The translations under genes were made by a program, and so were the position numbers. From Desulfobacteraceae bacterium (GTDB taxonomy: Bacteria; Desulfobacterota; Desulfobacteria; Desulfobacterales; Desulfobacteraceae), in NCBI GenBank assembly GCA_024226935.1, contig JAAELK010000120.1, forward strand, positions 79,024 to 143,023: 64,000 bases of DNA. Direction: 5' to 3'. The notes beneath the pieces were generated by a model. The model was not told where the DNA came from. It was given only the letters and a program-made list of their open reading frames with translations, and searched no databases. Positions 61,760 to 64,000 of the stretch are shown here, in pieces; the stretch's first letter is position 1, and each line of letters starts with the position of its first letter.

Positions 61760-62014
61760 TTATTTCAAACCTAATTTAGCCAGATCAAGACTCAACTGTT
61801 TTTCATTATAAATTTTACCTTTCCTCCATTTTCCATTAAATTCAAGTGTTGGTACAACCCAATCATCTCCTCCGTTCACTTCAATAATTTTCGAAATTGT
61901 ATTTTTTGATTGTTTTTCTATTTCAAAATATTCAAATTCAATTTTGTTATTTTTTAAATATTCAATGGTTTTTGTACAATGAGAACACCATTTTGCGGCA
62001 TATACTTTCAACAT
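61760..62014 (-). CDS. Glutaredoxin-like protein
   Basis: Of 84 aa, thioredoxin fold. The redox motif CSHC near residue 10, the cis-Pro loop VVPTLEFNGK near 53, and the expected beta-alpha-beta spacing are present. Both Cys codons are sense Cys codons. ATG at 62014 follows AGAGGGG; an upstream GTG overlaps the ribosome site and is unlikely. It is probably monocistronic with its own terminator. Confidence 0.85.
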   Translation of the reverse strand: MLKVYAAKWCSHCTKTIEYLKNNKIEFEYFEIEKQSKNTISKIIEVNGGDDWVVPTLEFNGKWRKGKIYNEKQLSLDLAKLGLK

Positions 62015-62133
62015 AATCACCCCTCTAAAATTATTTAATCATTGACATCTTCGGTTTAATCAGTCTATTTGAACCCCTTATTTTCCAAATAACTTAAGCT
62101 TTTTTATCTTCAAAAAGAATAAAGGGTATACTC

Positions 62134-62664
62134 GTGGCACTAAAACCGACAATTTACAAATTAAAAATTAATTTAGCAAATATTAATCGAAATTATTATG
62201 ACCTTCTCAATTTAACAATTGCCCGACATCCTTCAGAAACATCCGAACGAATGATGGCTCGTGTTCTGGCTTTTTGCATTAATGCCCAACAGGATTTATC
62301 TTTTACCAAAGGACTTTCTTGCGTGGAAGAACCAGATATCTGGGCCCGCACATTGGATGGTAGAATATCATTATGGATTGATGTGGGAGAACCGGCTTTT
62401 GATAGAATAAAAAAAGCAACCCGACTGTCCCCGACAGTTAAAATCTATACTTTTAACTTAAAATCGGACTATTGGTGGACCAAGGACCGGGCAAAATTCA
62501 ATGATTTGAAAGCATCTGTTTTTCAATTTCAATGGAAAAATATACAGGCACTGGCCCAGCTTGCAAAGCGTACCATGGATCTTTCTGTCACCATTTCAGA
62601 CGAGGTTGCCTATATCAGCGCAAAAAATGGTGACTGTGAGGTGTCCTGGCAGACATTACAATAG
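62134..62664 (+). CDS. YaeQ family protein
   Basis: Of 176 aa, matching the YaeQ family throughout: YKLKINLANINRNYYDLLNLTIARHPSETSERMMARVLAFC at the start and EPDIWARTLDGRISLWIDVGEP near residue 66. The fold is a variant of PD-(D/E)XK nucleases; in E. coli it is linked to suppression of RfaH loss. Molecular function is not established. GTG start with AAAGGG upstream. Confidence 0.92.
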   Translation: MALKPTIYKLKINLANINRNYYDLLNLTIARHPSETSERMMARVLAFCINAQQDLSFTKGLSCVEEPDIWARTLDGRISLWIDVGEPAFDRIKKATRLSPTVKIYTFNLKSDYWWTKDRAKFNDLKASVFQFQWKNIQALAQLAKRTMDLSVTISDEVAYISAKNGDCEVSWQTLQ

Positions 62665-62728
62665 GATCTACCATCACCTGAATACCCATTTTCATAAACT
62701 TAAAATCTAAAAGTTGAGATATTAATCC

Positions 62729-63670
62729 CTAACGCCGGGTTTTAAATCTGGCATCTCCTGCATCAAGCTGGTCAAGGATTTCCAGATAAGTAGTATAACG
62801 TTCCTGGGAGATCCTTTTGTCTGCAACCAAATTTGCCACGACACAACCAGGTTCGGTACGATGGCGGCAATTTCTGAAATGACAATTACTCTCCATGGCT
62901 TCTTCAAACCCGGGAAAATACCCTGCAAGATCCTGTGCCGAAATATCCACCAATCCAAATTCGTTAAACCCCGGAGTATCCACAAGTTCACCGCCTCCTG
63001 GAAGTGAATGAAGGGTGGAAACAGTGGTGGTATTGCATCCTCTGTTGCCTGCTTCATAGAGATCTCCTACCCTCAAATCCAATGCCGGGCAGATGGTATT
63101 GAGCAAACTGCTTTTGCCCACCCCTGTAATGCCCACAAAAAAGCTGCGAAACCCCTGGCCCAGAAATAATTCCAAGTCAGTAATCCCCTCTCCTGTAACT
63201 GCACTCACAACAAAAATTTCTAAAATTCCCCCATAGGTGGTAATAAGCTTTTCAACAAAGGTTTTAGCATCTTTGAGATCACACTTGTTGATCACAAGTA
63301 CTGGATTTAAAGACGCCTGTCTTGCAGAAACAATCGCCTGATCAATATACCCGGGTGTAGGCAAAGGCATGGGGGCCACCACCACACCAAGAACATCCAG
63401 ATTCGCACCGACAATGCGAACACTACCCCTTGAATCCCTTCGACAAAGCTTAGTTCTGCGTGGTAAGCGTCTAAGACGCTGTTCTTCCACAACCACGTTG
63501 TCACCTACAACATGACCAGAGTTTCTTTTCACCTTTACCATCTGCTTATCTCCGGAAGCAAACAAAATATCCACAGCAATCCCATGGTGGGCCACAATCA
63601 CACCCGTCCCCTCCGAAATTAAACAAGGGGAATCACTATTTCCCCCAACACCTTTTTTCTTAATTTTCAA
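62729..63670 (-). CDS. rsgA: Small ribosomal subunit biogenesis GTPase RsgA
   Basis: Circularly permuted GTPase that matures the 30S subunit. OB-fold N-domain (about 20-95), G4 motif NKCDLKD near residue 130 placed before G1 GITGVGKSSLLN near 180 and G3 DTPGFNEFG near 230. The C-terminal zinc knuckle is CHFRNCRHRTEPGC near 262. TTG start with GGAG 9 nt upstream. Length 313 aa is normal. Confidence 0.95.
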   Translation of the reverse strand: MKIKKKGVGGNSDSPCLISEGTGVIVAHHGIAVDILFASGDKQMVKVKRNSGHVVGDNVVVEEQRLRRLPRRTKLCRRDSRGSVRIVGANLDVLGVVVAPMPLPTPGYIDQAIVSARQASLNPVLVINKCDLKDAKTFVEKLITTYGGILEIFVVSAVTGEGITDLELFLGQGFRSFFVGITGVGKSSLLNTICPALDLRVGDLYEAGNRGCNTTTVSTLHSLPGGGELVDTPGFNEFGLVDISAQDLAGYFPGFEEAMESNCHFRNCRHRTEPGCVVANLVADKRISQERYTTYLEILDQLDAGDARFKTRR

Positions 63671-64000
63671 CCGTTAGTTCTCCGTCCCGATATTCAGGAT
63701 AAAACTTGTCTTTCAAATTATTTTTCCCCAGACCTGACCCTGTACAAACCCATTCCAATCTAAAAACCTGTATATCCCTAAATTATAGCCTCTGATTCTA
63801 TCAATTTCATAAAAATACATATTACCTCGATAGAACCCTAAAATCAAACCATAAACTATGACCCAAATTCACCACCTATTTTTTTGTACACCCGTCCAAA
63901 GGTAATTCGGGGGATTTTTTTTAGGGCGGGAGATTACTTTACCGCTTGAACAGCCCTTTGGGCTCTATTTTCCTAATTATTTTGGATTTCAGGCGCAACG
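63671..64000. other. 330-bp region at the right edge, no gene supported
   Basis: No convincing open frame on either strand. AGCCC/GGGCT around TTT at about 63950 followed by CTATTTT could be a weak terminator. The start of a gene beyond the window cannot be seen. Confidence 0.4.

Noticed and set aside
63671..64000. Possible transposase C-terminal remnant on the minus strand (reading ITFGRVYKKIGGEFGS)
   Set aside because: Too short and bounded by stops; no inverted repeats or other transposase motifs seen.

Overview
The window looks like a chromosomal segment of a Gram-negative, anaerobic sulfate-reducer-type bacterium of the former Deltaproteobacteria (Desulfobacteraceae/Desulfobacula-like). 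The strongest indicators are the siroheme-dependent heme genes ahbC and ahbD flanking hemB, a HcyBio-type homocysteine synthesis protein, LPS export and KDO genes, an rpoN-hpf-ptsN-rapZ cluster, and a radical SAM arsenosugar gene that reads through a UGA codon. DNA is moderately AT-rich. No rRNA, CRISPR array, prophage or complete insertion sequence was seen.

Layout. 1-7.8 kb: end of a membrane glycosyltransferase-like gene, then a leftward run (M23 peptidase, HcyBio, lepB, pyrB, pyrC, NtrC-type regulator). 7.9-17.1 kb: a rightward housekeeping run of kdsA-kdsC-lptC-lptA-lptB-rpoN-hpf-ptsN-rapZ-EIIA(Man)-gap-tpiA-secG and tRNA-Leu(GAG). 17.2-22.5 kb: a small four-cysteine protein, a ClpX-like ATPase without zinc domain, and ahbC-hemB-ahbD closed by a strong terminator. 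22.6-28.2 kb: a three-gene unit with its own promoter: a Slam-like TPR/beta-barrel protein, a secreted FecR-domain protein ending in a TbpB-like barrel signature, and a CHASE2 adenylate cyclase. 28.2-31.7 kb (leftward): a long PPi-type phosphofructokinase and a diguanylate cyclase. 31.9-33.7 kb: ftsY with an in-frame TAA near its start, and a LysE-type exporter. 34.0-42.1 kb: chemosensory cluster cheW-mcp-cheA-cheB-receiver, then an NTF2-like protein. 42.1-44.7 kb (leftward): aminotransferase, AhpD-like protein and arsS, in which UGA most likely encodes selenocysteine. 45.1-47.0 kb: an AT-rich orphan with a C-terminal PD-(D/E)XK nuclease domain. 47-54.2 kb: penicillin acylase, then an RND pump (adaptor and permease). 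54.2-64 kb: PAS histidine kinase, REC-HD-GYP protein, metallo-beta-lactamase-fold protein, VWA-OmpA protein, Kef-type antiporter, glutaredoxin-like protein, YaeQ, RsgA.

The best leads are the selenocysteine form of ArsS with a candidate SECIS hairpin, the Slam/FecR-TbpB/CHASE2 unit (a possible type XI-like export route coupled to cAMP signalling), the interrupted ftsY reading frame, the ClpX-like unfoldase co-transcribed with heme genes, and a 90-bp repeat present twice 26.5 kb apart.

All calls come from reading the sequence and from recalled family motifs. No database search or structure prediction was run.
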